From NCBI GenBank assembly GCA_905182995.1, contig CAJJDP010000041.1:4142-68141 (forward strand): a stretch of DNA of 64,000 nucleotides, read 5' to 3'. Shown piece after piece: positions 48,897 to 61,203 of this stretch. The notes below the pieces were generated by a model. It was not told where the DNA came from, made no database searches, and was given only the letters and a program-made list of their open reading frames with translations. Source of the DNA: Paramecium octaurelia (taxonomy: Eukaryota; Ciliophora; Oligohymenophorea; Peniculida; Parameciidae). The stretch's first letter is position 1. The number at the start of each line of letters is the position of its first letter. Position numbers and translations under genes: made by a program.

Positions 48897-50191
48897 TCAA
48901 AAGTTTAAATCTATAGATTATTTATGTAATGAAAACTATCTTTTTTTCTTTGATTAAAAAGTATTTTTGCCTTAACTCTAAATAGTTTGAGTTTGTTGTT
49001 TTACACTAGTCGGTCTCAAAACCACTTAATTCATTTAACTATTAACAAAGTTACCACCAGCCTAGTAGCTATTTGTTCTCATGCTTCTTTAACTTGCTAT
49101 TTTCTATACACATTAATATTTACTTGTATATTATCTTATCCTAATTTACGGAGCCTATTTTCGTATTTTATTAAAATCCTCTTTGATGAGTATATTCTTC
49201 TCAAATATACCAAATTTTGGTTGTTCTCCTTTTTTGCACTAATGTTAATACTAAAATAATTTACATATTCCCCTTCTCCGTTTTGACTTCCCTTCTCCCA
49301 CATACCACTATAATAAGATCCATCATTCCAAAACATCTTTCCAAAACCATGCCTCATATCTTCATAGAAATTGCCCTCGTATCTACTACCCGTTTCCCAT
49401 CTGTAGATACCAAATCCGCATTTTTTATCATTGACATATTCCCCCTCATAACAATCAGATTGCTAAGCATTTTTGTCCTTAATCCAAGTTCCTTTACCAT
49501 GTCGAAATCCATTGACAAAAGTCCCATTATAATAGCTTCCTGAATTCCACGAGTATTCTCCTTATCCCTCTGGTTTTCCATTGGCATACTGTCCTTTATA
49601 TATGTCACCATTGGATAAATACTCAATTCCTTATCCATGTTTGAGATTATTGTGGAACTCTCCTTCGTACTTGTCTCCGCTTACTGTAACATACACACCA
49701 TATCCATTTGGACTTCCCATCTTCCATTCTCCAATATAAGAATCTTTATTCACTCCAACCCAAAGTCCTTAGCCGTGTTTTAAACCATTTAACCAACCGC
49801 CTTCATAACTTTCGCCATTTGCCCAATTAAATTTACCCATTCCTTCTGGTTTTCCATTGATGTACATTCCTTCATAGATTGAATTATCTGGCAACTTTTC
49901 ATATCCTTGACCATGCTTCCTGTCATTCTCAAAGTGCCCTTCATAAGTTCTCCCATTGTTACAAATCAAGACGCCTTTTCCATTTCTTTTTCCATTTGCC
50001 ATCTACCCAAAATAGGACGATTCCTTATAAATTTTCAATTTGCAATTTTCCAACCTTTGGAGATTGCAATATTCAAATTGTTTATTGTGAGCCTTGTAGT
50101 TTAAAAATTTTTGGATGAATTCCTCATTTTCTTCAGTTCTTTACTCTTTTGGTACTCTAGTTTTCAAATTTGATTGATTACGGATTTTCAT
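48897..50191 (-). CDS. MORN-repeat protein, 11 repeats
   Basis: 422 residues after one 26-nt intron. From about residue 65 to 320 eleven MORN repeats of 23-24 residues can be read, e.g. YEGHFENDRKHGQG, YEGMYINGKPEGMG, YEGEFHNNLKHGQG, YNGTFVNGFRHGKG, YSGMWEKGSQNGEG. The N-terminal 60 residues are charged; the C-terminal 100 are Gln/Ser/Lys-rich (RPTSVKQQTQTIQSQGK). MORN proteins tie membranes to the cytoskeleton; in ciliates and apicomplexans they are found at the cortex, basal body and radial spoke. An in-frame ATG at 50206 would add five residues. The gene is convergent with the coiled-coil gene upstream and divergent from the B-box/TPR gene. Confidence 0.88.
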
Positions 50192-50292
50192 TTTACTGCA
50201 AATCATTACTTTCACTATTCTTGGAATATAATATAGACACTTCTGAGAAGTCCTTACAATTAACGATTGAATATTACATAAATTAATAAATA

Positions 50293-52883
50293 ATGAATAT
50301 TACTACGGATTCTTGCTAAAAAACACATCATCAAAACAACAGAATTATTGGTTTTTGTCTAAGATGCAAGGACAATTACCTGAGTTGCAAGTCTTGCTTT
50401 GCAGAATTCCATTATTAGCATAATGAAGACTTTCTATTAATTGACAACATTCTCCTAGTTGTAGATTAAGTACTACAAAAGATGAGGCAAGCAATAGAAT
50501 AATTGAAGACCCATAATTTATTCGATGTTGGTACCTTTATCAATTCCAAATATTCTTAACTTAAAGAGATTGTAACTCAACTCATGAATTAAAACAATTA
50601 AATAAATAGACTCCATATTTAGATGTTTAACAACAACATTTAAGATAACACTTTAAATGAGATCTTGTGCTAGTTAATTGTGTAGTCTTCTTGCTTCAGT
50701 GAATAGTAATTAGAGAATATTAAATAAATATTTATTCAATCATTTCAATAGGTGTAATTGGACAATCAGATTAGAGAAATGCTTGATAGATGTACATCTT
50801 TATATATTTATAAATAAGGTTACCTCCTATGCTCAATTCAAAAATATCCAGAAGCACATAAGTTGTCCTAAGTGTTGCTAAAATTAACAAGTAAAAAATA
50901 CTTCCTCAAAACCTACCTTTCACAATTTGATAGCATTACTAATAAGGAAATCTGGAATTTAGAATGCTTATTTGGAAGAAATCTTTATCTTTTAAAAAAA
51001 TATGATCTGAGTATTGATTTCTTCAAGAAATTATTGTAATAAAATCAGAACGAACACATCCTTGCAGAAAGTTATATATATCTCAGTCTTAACTTAATTT
51101 AGACCAAAAAATATGCTGAAGCTTTGAATGAGCTTGCTGTATATCGTACTTTGAACCCTCGTAATATTCTCATTAATTTTTTTGAAGGTTTTTATGTAAT
51201 TAATATTTTAGGATTTGCTTTAGAAAGAATGAATGAGATACAAGATGCTGTTTGGAAATATTAGGAACTAGCTCTGACAACTAATGATTTATTGTACAAT
51301 TTAGCTTATGGTAAATGCTGATTAATAAAAATTAGGAAAAATCTTACTTTAAGCTGAGTTTTTCAATTAAGCTGAAGAAGTGTTTGAAAGAATCATATAG
51401 AATAATAATCAAAATGAGATTGCCTAAATCTACAAATGTATTTATGCATCTTATATAGGTTTAACCCTATTAAAAGGATAGAAATTTCCAAAGGCTTTGA
51501 AATAATCGTAGATTTTGATTGAATCCAAACAAAAGAGCGTTTATGGTTATGTCTTGAAAGGTAAAAAATATGGGATTCTAATTTAATAGGAATTATTTTA
51601 AAAATGTAAAAAAAGAATCAGGAAGTTAATATTATAAGCAATTAGTTGAATTTATCTTTTCCTGATAACAGATGGAATTATTTATTTTAAGGTTGCTATT
51701 ATACATTATGATAGGCATTATCTTAATTTAAGATTCCAATTTTTGGGATGCAAATGGATATCTATAAAAAATAATAGATGATAAATATATTGAAGAAAAT
51801 GTAAAAAGGATTTAGGTGCGCTCCTTACTGTAAGTGAAAAAAGTTCCAGAAGCTTTTGAAATTCTGAATAAAATATAGTCTTGCAAAGGATATGATGCAA
51901 TGTTAAATGATACCTTTTATATGTTAAAACAAATTGGCATGACTTCTCAAGGGGCAATTTTGTTTAAAAGGTTATATTAAAAAAAAAAAGAGGATTCTGA
52001 AGCTGTGCATTTTGAAGGTTTATCTTTGATTTAAAATCAGGATAATGCTATTATAACGACGTGTAATATGATAAGGCCTTATAATGTTTCAATAAAGCAA
52101 TAGATGCAAATCCGAAATAGTCTAAATCGTTCTATTACAAAGGTATACTATTTTGAAACCAATAGGTTAAATACAATTTAGAACATTCTAATTTGAATAA
52201 GCCATAGAGTCTTACTTAAATGCTGGTAAAACAAGCTAAAAATATAATAATCATTTTATAAGTTTCCACAAAGGAAATTTATATTTATTTTTGTTTTAAT
52301 TTGAGAAGGCCTTAGAAGCCTATAATTTTGCGATTGAACAAGATAATTAAATAGAAACTACAAATGAAAGGAGATAGATTACATTAACAATGAAGGCGAT
52401 AATACATTGGTATAAAAAAGAAGCTTAGAATGCTCTTAATTTAGTGGATAGAAATTTGTAGACGTCCACTTTTATGTTAAGTAATTAATTTTGAAAAGGA
52501 AATTTAGGCAGACTTTATAAGGAATTAAACTATGATTACTAGGCTGATTACAATCTAAATCTTTTTAAGTAAAACAATCCGGCTGATAGTTATAATTTTC
52601 AAAAATAAAATTATGATCATGGATAGATGTTCATAAAATATATGGAAAAGAACTCGTTATAGTTTGAATAATTGGATGATAGTAAATTTTGATTCATATC
52701 ATAGGGGAATATGAAATTATGAAATATGCTGCATGGGTTTTAGATTACTATGCCTACGATATTGAGTTCGGATATAAAGATTGGGATTACAATAAAGTCT
52801 TTTATTTAACAATTTAAAATGAATAAGATGAAAAGTTGATTAGGGAATAATTAAAGCGTCAAGAAAAATATCCAATAATTTGA
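50293..52883 (+). CDS. B-box-like zinc finger + TPR protein
   Basis: 797 residues with eight introns (24, 25, 29, 23, 23, 23, 27, 23 nt). Residues about 8-50 form a B-box-like zinc module (CQKTHH, GFCLRCKDNYLSCKSC, FHYQHNED). A helical linker with Gln/Asn-rich sequences follows. From about 200 onward there are tetratricopeptide-like repeats (AESYIYLSLNLIQTKKYAEAL, AIDANPKQSKSFYYKG, ALEAYNFAIEQDN), suggesting a protein-interaction scaffold; this layout is frequent in ciliates. The last exon (YEIMKYAAWVLDYYAYDIEF) is reached by a 23-nt intron. The partner is unknown. Boundaries of the eight introns all preserve frame. Confidence 0.75.
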
Positions 52884-52911
52884 TATATTTTATTAATAAT
52901 TGATTTTTATA

Positions 52912-53142
52912 ATGAATAAATTAGAGAAGGAAAAAGTCTAGAAATTAGCAAAAAAGGCTTTTGATAGTCTAGATGCTGAGGGAGAAGGGAATCTCTCATT
53001 GGAAGAATGTATTAAGGCTTTTAAAGTTCTGATGCCAGACAAATAAATTGATCCCACTTTGTTTCCTAATGAATAGATAACATTTTAAGAGTTCTTGCGA
53101 ATTATCAGCATTATTATTGATAACTACAATGTCTGTTTTTGA
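52912..53142 (+). CDS. Single-EF-hand small protein
   Basis: Intronless, 76 residues. A calcium-binding loop DAEGEGNLSLEE at about 21-32 has Asp at position 1, acidic side chains at 3 and 5, Asn at 7, Ser at 9 and Glu at 12. The second half (FPNEQITFQEFLRIISIII) resembles the C-terminal half of another EF-hand without the loop residues, so only one site should bind calcium. The size is half that of calmodulin. It could be a light-chain-like regulator in the calcium-rich ciliate cortex. It begins 28 nt after the TPR gene and converges with the next kinase gene (13 nt between stops). Confidence 0.75.
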
Positions 53143-53155
53143 AAAAAAAATATAA

Positions 53156-54628
53156 TCATGACTTTCTACTAATAATTGATGGTCTTATGTCCCTGTTGTA
53201 CACTTATTACTTTTAAACACAGGTTTCCTCCACACTTTCTTAGGAATCGAGATTATGTTTTTCAAGTGTTGGATTCAATATTTGTTTAGATTTTAGACTG
53301 ATTGAATGTCCGACGTAGTCAGTGTATATTGTTGAGAAGGCATCTCCGAAGAAAGGATGTTGAAGAGCCTAATAGGCTGTTATTCTTTCTTCAGGATCTT
53401 TAGCTAACATGGCTTTTAATAGTTACTAATTATAAGAATTGAAAGTTTACAATGCAGTTTTTAGAATAATTATGTTGTTGGACTATGGACCAATCAATTT
53501 GACATTTCTTGTTGTTGGCTAAGACTTAATCTGAAGTTTGGCCTTAGAAGCAACTAATTCCTTTGGATAATCTATAAGATTGTATAACATCAGTACAGTT
53601 TAAAGAACACAACTCCAAGACTGAAAATATCACAAAGAGATGTCCACGCCTTCTATTAATCTTTTCTCATGTTGACAATTTCAGGAGCCATGTAGCCGGG
53701 AGTTCCACATCTATTATATTACAATTAATTCTTAATGCTGAGTCCAAAATCAATAAATTTGACACTATTATAATGTTGTTGTGAAATCATTATATTTTAT
53801 GGTTTGATGTCTCTGTGTATGACTTATTCCTAGTGGATTACTGCCAATGCTATTAGCAAGGATTAAAGGATGGTTTTGATGTCTGACTCTTTAAGAACAC
53901 ATTGATTTTTCTTAAGTTATTCAATGAGAGTGGATAAGGCAATTCCATCTAAATATTCAACAATGATTCCATAATGGTACTCTTCCACTCGATACACTTC
54001 GTATATTTTGAGGATTGAATCGTGGTTGAAGGAGTGAAGAATTCCAATCTCGTTTTCTACTAATTGCTATAAATATACAGGTACTTTTACCATGTTTTCC
54101 TTGTCGTTCTTTTATTTGCTGGAAACATATTTCATGGCAAACACTTTTTTGTCATGTTATCTAAATATTTTGTACACAGAAGAGAAGGAGCCCTTGCCAA
54201 TGAGTTCATCTATTTTATAGTGGTCATCAAGGGAATGGAACCCAATTAAACAACTTATTTCTTGTCTAAACTTTTAGAGTTATTCAGAAGTTGCTTCAAA
54301 GTACTTCACATTCTTTCTAATTTATTCTTATTTTTCAAAACTTACTTATATTTAATACCAAAGGCACGATTCTAGCCATGTTCTTGTTTCCAATAAACAA
54401 TATTTTTCAAATTAAGTTCTAATTTGTACTTAGGATTTGGATCGTTGATATGCTAAGATGATGACTTATTTTTAATACTTCACCTATTGTAATCATATTG
54501 GGTAGAGCATGAACATAATAGACTTTATCTTTAAATAGATGACGACGCACGCATTTGAATGAGTATTTCACCGTCGCATAATTTATTGAAGGTTGTGTTT
54601 ACGATGTTTCACCTGTTGATTAAAGCAT
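53156..54628 (-). CDS. PH-like + CAMK-like protein kinase
   Basis: About 449 or 457 residues. An N-terminal PH-like part (about 20-90, ending in TRTWLESCL) precedes the kinase domain: glycine loop IGKGSFSSVYK, lysine in VFAMKYV, catalytic loop HRDIKPQNIM, intact DFG (IDFGLS), CGTPGYMAPEIV, CDIFSLGVVFF and the subdomain XI helix LAKDPEERITAYQALQHPFF. All key residues are present. Introns are 31, either 42 or 18, 25 and 25 nt; the second has two acceptors (54317-54358 or 54341-54358), both of which keep frame and differ by eight codons. It is related to the kinase at 27107-28757 but with standard DFG. Confidence 0.85.
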
Positions 54629-54841
54629 ATAAATAATATAATAAATTCAATTTGTTATATTAAATCAATTATTGGAATAGTTACTAGACATTCTACTTCT
54701 ATTCTGCATTCTAAACTAACTGTTATTCATAACTCTTAATCCTTAAGTCTAGAATTAATATGTACACCACTTTAATCAATAAGATTTGTTATGTTAAGTA
54801 TTTCAATAACGAAGTATACTATAATATTATGCATTAACTAA

Positions 54842-55721
54842 TCAGAAAATTGTGCACTCTCCACAACATGTTCTGTTTTTTGGTTGTTCTTGGATTTCTC
54901 TTCGTTCATAATGTGATTTATTGGAGCTTTCTCTCAAGACTACCGATGTGACAACAGACTTATCATCTTCTTCCATTACAGTGGTTTCCATTTGACTCAG
55001 TAATTATTACACCTTCTATTCCTATCCATTGATCAAATCATCTAATTCATATTGCAGTCTTTGCTTCTCTTCAATCAATTATAACATTAGGAGCTCTTCA
55101 TTCTTGGCGTTTTTCTCTTTCAATAATTGTTTCTACTCTTGTTTCTTTTATTTCAAAAGCATCTTCTCATCTAGTTCTTATTGCTTTAGTTTTTCTTATT
55201 TCATTCTTCTCTTCATAAATTATTAATTCTGCTTATTAATCTGCTCTTATTCTTTGATTTCCAAATTAATGTCTTAGAGAAGCATTTACTTATCCTTGAT
55301 GTAATTGGTGAGTTGACTTAAGACCACTTGATCCTTGTTTGTTTGGGTCATGCATTGGCAAATCATATCTTCCAATTCATCTATTTTCTAATTTAATAAA
55401 ATACAAAGCTACCTAATTCATAGTGAATATTTGCTCATCCTATTTGCATGTTTCTTGATCGATCTCTTCCAATTGTGACAAACACTTTTCATTCATCTCT
55501 TGTATTACATCATCTATTTGTTTTTCATCGAAATCCAGAACATGTTGATAGATCTCATTTTTATTGTCATCCTAGATTTTAACGACGATGTTTTCTGTGA
55601 TCTCACTTTCGGCTTCAATTTAATTTTGGAGTTCCAAAACGAGAGAGAGAGCTCCAAACAATTATTCTTGATAGTAAGGGATGGCATCTAAAGACAATTA
55701 ATCAACAACAGTTTAATCCAT
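54842..55721 (-). CDS. Coiled-coil protein with basic-acidic tail
   Basis: 284 residues after one 25-nt intron. The N-terminal half has short helices (LSLVLELQNQIEAESEITEN; DEKQIDDVIQEMNEKC), and residues about 130-220 are a Lys/Glu/Gln coiled coil (MKRRMKQEKLKQQELDEKML). The tail is rich in Ser/Val and ends with four cysteines (RTCCGECTIF), which could be a lipidation or metal site. No family recognised. Same strand as the MST-like kinase gene, whose stop lies 49 nt upstream of this start. Confidence 0.72.
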
Positions 55722-55770
55722 TTTTAATAATAAATTTTATATATAACGAATATTTAGCGGGTATTTTTAA

Positions 55771-57236
55771 TCATAATTTCTATTTAGGTATAAACTCAAA
55801 AGGAGGAGGTTTGGCTTGCTTAACTTATTGAGATTTGATTAAAGGAGTCTTAACATTGGCCAATTGCTACAGTACTTCCTAGCTGACCTGAAAACTGAAG
55901 GGCAAATTCAAAGGTTGTTATGTTTGTTTCTTTTTATCTTCTTCCTCTTTAATCTTCGCATTTAATAGATCCAATTTCGAAGCATACTTCTTTTTAACCA
56001 ATTCTAACTCTTCATACATCTATTACTCAATCTGGCCCTTGAGTCTCTTTCTCTCTTCCAAACTCATGGTCTAGATCTAGGCTTCTAAACTCAATTCCTT
56101 AGTGTGTTCAACCTTCTTCTTTTGATGATCACTTATTTATTAGTCCATTTTATTCCATTTCAAGAAATCAGGTTCCTCCTTTGCCTGAATCATCTAATCC
56201 TTAATGACTAGAGTGCCGTAATCACCATGAGACATCTCATCATCGACCTCTTCACAATTTGAAATAATAGTCAATGGAACCTATTCCTTAATTGATTACT
56301 AACTATTCTCGTTCTTCTGCAATTTGGTTAATCTTGCTTCTACTAATTACTTTGAATATTGTTCCACTAAAGTGAGTAACTTTTTTTAATGTTGTTTTCC
56401 CTGTTTGATAAAGGTGTATTGCAATAATTGTTATGCAGTTGGTCTCTCATTGACTTCAACTTTCAAACAGGCTTTAACAAATTAATTGAATTCCTTCGAC
56501 CACAATTCAGGTTTAGTAAGTCCAATGGGCGGATTATTCTTGATGGCAAACATGGCTCTGACTGGATGAATATGAGAGTATGGCGGAGCACCTTCTGCCA
56601 ATTCTATTGCTGTGACTCCCAGAGACCAAATGTCAGTCAATTAATTGTAACGTGACTTGCTAATCACTTCAGGACTCATCCAAAAGGGTGTTCCTATAAA
56701 TGTCCCCTTCAATTTAACATGAATAGTCTACTTTATCTGCACATGAATAAGTCAACTAGGCAGCAACTCCAAAATCTGCCAATTTCACTTAACCCTTGTG
56801 ATCCAGCAATATGTTCCCTGCCTTTATATCTCTGTGGATTTTCTTGTTTGAATGTAGGTATTCAATCCCCAATAATGTCGAATACATAATCGCACTGATC
56901 TCCTCCTGAGTCAACCCTCGCTCCATCACTTCGATCAGACCCAACACAGAACCCGCTTCACAATATTCCATTATTAACCAAAGATTACTCTCCTTGTAAT
57001 AGGATCCTAAAAAAGACACAATGTTCGGATGTTAACAATCCTTATTAGAGAAAGCTTACTTTCAAAATCTTTATTTCCTACACCAAATTGTCAACCTCAT
57101 CAACCATTGGGATTATTTTGATTGCCACTATTTATCCATCTTCTTTGTGTCTCCCCTTGTACACCGTTGCATAGGCTCCTTCCCCTATTAACTCCAACAA
57201 CTCGAACTCTTCTTCCGGATCGTGATTCCAATACAT
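55771..57236 (-). CDS. MST/Hippo-type STE20 kinase with SARAH-like tail
   Basis: 473 residues after introns of 19 nt (57041-57059) and 25 nt. The kinase domain (about 11-270) is complete: [55 protein letters not shown] (STE20 signature), [19 protein letters not shown]. The closest animal group is MST1/2 (Hippo), as judged by the AGN catalytic loop and short glycine loop. About residue 360-425 reads DFLKWNK, then [18 protein letters not shown], then [19 protein letters not shown], matching the SARAH dimerisation helix of MST. A Pro/Lys-rich tail of about 50 residues follows. MST kinases phosphorylate NDR/LATS and control growth and morphogenesis. It looks intact. Confidence 0.88.
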
Positions 57237-57295
57237 TTATATTTTAATCGGATTAATACTATTTTGAATTCAAGAAAAACAAATTAACTACAGAC

Positions 57296-58065
57296 TCATC
57301 TCACTTGGAATGTCTCATCAACTATTTGAAGATCTTGATAAGCATAATTGATGTATTTGGCTATCTGCACAAACTAACCCTTGATCTTGTACTCGCTCTT
57401 CCCCTCCAATATCTCAAAGTACTACCCATCATTGAACGAGAGCACAATCTTGTAATGCAAAGTCGAATTCTGGATTGCTAACATCAATTAACCATAACAC
57501 TCTTACAATCCATCCCCCTCTTCACCATCCGCATGTTGCTCAGATGCGAGATCTTCTATTCCATTACCTTCTTCTGACAACAGATATTCCTATAACACAG
57601 TATTATCTCATCTTTCTAAGCATACACAATTCCTGTACTTCCTTGTTGAAGATCAGCTTCTCCCTCTTCGTGGCAATCAAAAAACTGATTCCTATTCCCA
57701 TTATTATGAAAGACACAAAGTACTACCACCAAGTGGTTCCCTGCTTAAACACCTTCCCTTCCAATCCCCAAATCAAATTGTACAGCAAATATAGCGAAAG
57801 CATAATTATCAATATTCCTATTCCCCAAATACTAAGCCATTTGCATTATTAACTTACAACACAGGAACTCTGTACAAAACCAGCGATTTCTAGTCCTTTG
57901 AAATACTTCTCATTATTTTTTCTGCGTCTATCTTGTTATCAACGCAAAATTACGATTCAACTACTTCTCTGTCAATTCTATATCGTCACTCTTCCCAGCC
58001 AAATACGATTCTGATCTTTTCACCCGAGTAATTGCAGATATTGCACCAACTCTTCCAAATCTCAT
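57296..58065 (-). CDS. Two-TM membrane protein, unknown
   Basis: 233 residues after introns of 22, 23 and 23 nt. The N-terminal 60 residues are charged (ISAITRVKRSESYLAGK). Two hydrophobic segments follow (about 71-90 SIWGIGILIIMLSLYLLYNL; about 108-125 YFVSFIIMGIGISFLI), separated by a short loop with Trp pairs. The C-terminal 100 residues are soluble with Cys-rich YRNICCQKKV and a likely beta fold (LHYKIVLSFNDGQYFEILEG). A hairpin in the ER or vacuole membrane would leave both termini on the same side. I do not recognise the family. The intron set is coherent and keeps frame. It starts after the 1-kb gene-poor stretch. Confidence 0.68.
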
Positions 58066-59100
58066 TATATTATTATTATTATAAAAAATCAACTTGATTA
58101 TTATAATATTAATTCTTGCGCATTAATTTCATATCATACTATTTAATAAAGATTGATTAATTTAGACTATGTGAATTAAGAAAGAAAGCGTAATATTTTA
58201 TATAATAATAATAAATTCAAATTAGGAAATTAATATCGATTACTCTATTAGGAAAAGTATAAAAAATATTAAAACAAATATAAGAGGGAATATAAAACTA
58301 TTTACAAATATAAGAAATAATAATTCTTAATTTTTGAATAGAAGAAGAAGTTCATCTTTATACCAAGTGTTATGATTATAGTGGAAGAAGAGTATTGAAA
58401 CAGAGCTCAGTGATTTGATTATATAAATTAATCACAAAATTATGCTCTATATTTAGATTTTCTAAGAACCTAGAATGTATATGTTTTTTATAATTAATCG
58501 CTTATTTTGAATAATTCAATTTTGGATATATCTCAAAATGAAACTCATTACGATTTAGTTCTTTAGTACAAGATGAATGAGGAATAATAATAATAATATT
58601 AAAGTAGTCTACTTCAAAGGAGAATTTTAATAAAGAAGGATAAACAATTATTTTTGTTTGATATTTTTTATAAAAATGCTATAATATCCTTGTAAATATT
58701 GAAAGAATATTCAATTCATAAGCAATCCTTGATTTAAGCAGCAATTACAATCTCAGACTAATTTAATAGATTGACTATAAAAATACGATGAAGTATAATT
58801 TGATTTAAATAAAAAGCACATTCATAATAAATTAAAAATACAAGGTTAAAACAATATAACTAGAAAATCTGCATATAAAGTTCATAATGTATGTAAATTT
58901 GATAAGAATATTTACTGATTCAGATGAATTTAGAACAGTTTAGGAAATATACTATTTATTATTATACCCTCGGTATCTTTCAAATCTGAGTTATACTATA
59001 TTGGTATTTGCATCTGATATTCTTTCATATATAGAATTATTTCTTATTTTCTATTCTTTTTTTTTATTAATTTTATATATAATTTTAATTGAATTGTTTA
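58066..59100. other. AT-rich interval, no supported gene
   Basis: About 1 kb between divergent genes. Weak coding-like traces on the plus strand around 58340-58430 (EEEVHLYTKCYDYSGRR) are followed by repeated TGAs, and I could not join them into a gene. There is no tRNA or repeat signature. It contains the promoters of both flanking genes. Confidence 0.5.
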
Positions 59101-60753
59101 ATGGATATTAATACAGAGGAACCCGAGATAGGTAATTACTATTGATTATTTTGCAGGAAAAAAAGTGTGTGTTGAGCCTGTAAATCCACCACTACGATTA
59201 CCTACTAAAATTGATATAAGCGTGGTACAATATTTTTATTAAGATGAAGATTGATCACGAGACACCTAAAAAGTATTTCAAATTAAAAACTCTCTAAAAT
59301 TTGTTAATGTGGTTATTTTGCAAGAATCAAGTGAACCCACTATGGCTGACTGTGACTGTAAATTTTTGTTATCAATAATAAAATAGAATAAGCATTTAAT
59401 CAGATGTGGAGTAGTGATGAATTTGAATTTCGGGATAAATTTGGAGACTTCTAAATATTTATCTACCTTTAGTCAAAAAGACAAGATTGTGTATTTCAAA
59501 GAATTGGATCAGGGGAAGGGAAACTTTTGGCAGTCACTATTCTATACTAGGTATCACGAAGATCCAGTATTCCAAACATAAAAGCAATAATAATTGGATT
59601 CGTAGAGTGGTTTACAAGAAGAACATATCTACAATCAATATAGGAATTTCGTCTTAAACAAGGAATAGCTTAAATTCAACTTTTACCCAATTGATGAAAA
59701 TATCTATCATGATTATGTGAAATTAGATGGGGAAGTGCAGACCAACAGGACGAACATATTTGCAATGGATTGCGAGATGGTGCAGACAGAAAACAAATTA
59801 GAACTTGCGAGAGTGTCGATAGTAGATTACAATTACAAAGTTGTGCTTGATGTATTGGTCAAACCACAAACAAAGATCTTGGATTACAACACTAAGTATT
59901 CAAAGAATAAAATAATCCTGTAGATATAGCGGTATAACAGAGGATATGTTGAGTAATGTTACTGTTACATTGGTTGAGGCATAAAAGATGGTGAAATCTA
60001 TTTTGGATGAAGACTCAATTTTGATCGGTCATTCTCTGGAGAATGATTTGAATGCTTTGTAGATAATACATCATAAATGTGTGGATACGAGTGTGCTTTA
60101 CATGACAGAAAGTAACAGAAAGTTATCATTAAAAAACCTTGCATATAAATATTTAAATTTAACTATTCAAAAGGTAAATAATAAATCTATTTATAGGACA
60201 CTCACGATTCAAATGAGGATGCCAAAATCGCATTGTCTTTGGCCAAGCTAAGAATCGAAATTTGGGATCACTTTCCAAGCACTTTGTTTACTCAATAATA
60301 AGCTGCTACTCCGGATGTCTTAATTTAGCTTAAGAAGTTGGGAGGCATACATCTAGTGGAATCGAAATCGGAAGTAGAATTCCTGTTAAAATACGATGTT
60401 GGTTTTGAGGATGTCGAGTAGATCTCTGATGAAAAGAGTAATTAAACCTTAAAAATCAAATAGAAATGTAGAGGATGGCTGAATTGCTTAGGTAGAGGAA
60501 TGCTAATGCTGTGAATCCCAAATTGATCTTTGCTCAGATACAAAACAACTTTGAGGAGTTCGAAACTTCTTTTCAGAACATGTATAATTTGGCCCCTTCT
60601 TAGACAAGTATTTTGTTACATTAACTTTTAAGTATTTATACTGTCAATTGGAGGAGAATAGTAATAATTTCTGTTAATTACCAAATGATAGTGTTTATTA
60701 TTCATCTATAATTATTATTCGATATGTTATTTGTGTATCTCATTTCTTCTTGA
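59101..60753 (+). CDS. Rex-type 3'-5' RNA exonuclease (DEDDh)
   Basis: About 499 residues after introns of 25, 22 (or 19), 29, 28, 23 and 26 nt. The exonuclease domain has all five DEDDh positions: Exo I FAMDCEMVQTENKLELA (Asp, Glu), Exo II GHSLENDLNAL (Asp), and Exo III DTHDSNEDAKIAL (His, Asp). YSGITEDMLSNV precedes Exo II as in Rex1/REXO1/REXO5. Such enzymes trim 5S rRNA, 7S RNA and tRNA 3' ends in the nucleus. The N-terminal 160 residues are not recognised. The last 100 residues (after MAELLRQRNANAV) are less certain and the exact 3' end overlaps a possible opposite-strand gene. The second intron has two equivalent donors. Confidence 0.82.
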
Positions 60754-60900
60754 TCTTATTTAGCAGTTTGAATATTCTTCTCTAAGTAAGAACATTTTTT
60801 TCTCTTCCACTTTATGGATCATTTATTATTCTATGGTTTCTAAATCTAGGTTTTAAGCAAAAATGAGTATATCCATATCTGCAATTTAAGGTCGATACAT
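60640..60900 (-). CDS. Short coiled-coil protein, putative, 3' end uncertain
   Basis: From an ATG at 60898-60900 the minus strand reads MYRPQIADMDILIFAQ, then LETIEQQMIHKVEEKKMFLL and a charged helix (SRRNEIHKQHIEQQLQMNNK), which looks like a genuine small coiled-coil protein. Past about 60660 the frame stays open deep into the opposite exonuclease gene with no TGA, so the true 3' end needs an intron or a stop that I cannot place. The genes would be convergent with overlapping 3' ends. The given left edge is approximate. Confidence 0.4.
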
Positions 60901-60945
60901 TTGTCCAGTAATCAAATAATTAAAATTAAAATTAAATAAGGTTGA

Positions 60946-61203
60946 ATGGCAGAACGAAATATAAGTGAGAATTCATTAGATTCAAAATGGCAGAGTAAGA
61001 CTCAAAGTACGAATGAAGACAAAATAACCGGTCTTTAAGCAAGACCTTACAATTACAATTGTAATTATTAAATATTATTATTAGGCTAATTAGACTAATA
61101 TAATGTGAAATTATGTGGATTAGTATTCGACGCTATCGGAGTCCCAGACTTTTTTGTATAATGTGAGCATAGGAAGAACAGCCAAACAGATGTCTTACAA
61201 TGA
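60946..61203 (+). CDS. Small protein, unknown
   Basis: 77 residues after one 24-nt intron. It reads MAERNISENSLDSKWQSKTQ, is Ser/Asn/Gln-rich in the first half and has KLCGLVFDAIGVPDFFVQCEH in the second. A single small exon-intron model fits, but there is no recognised domain; an accidental frame is not excluded. The start lies 45 nt from the start of the divergent coiled-coil frame. Confidence 0.4.

Noticed and set aside
57475-57852. 125-codon plus-strand frame, one of the longest with standard stops
   Set aside because: Pro/His/Ile-rich antisense shadow of the two-TM membrane protein gene, whose introns and hydrophobic segments are coherent.
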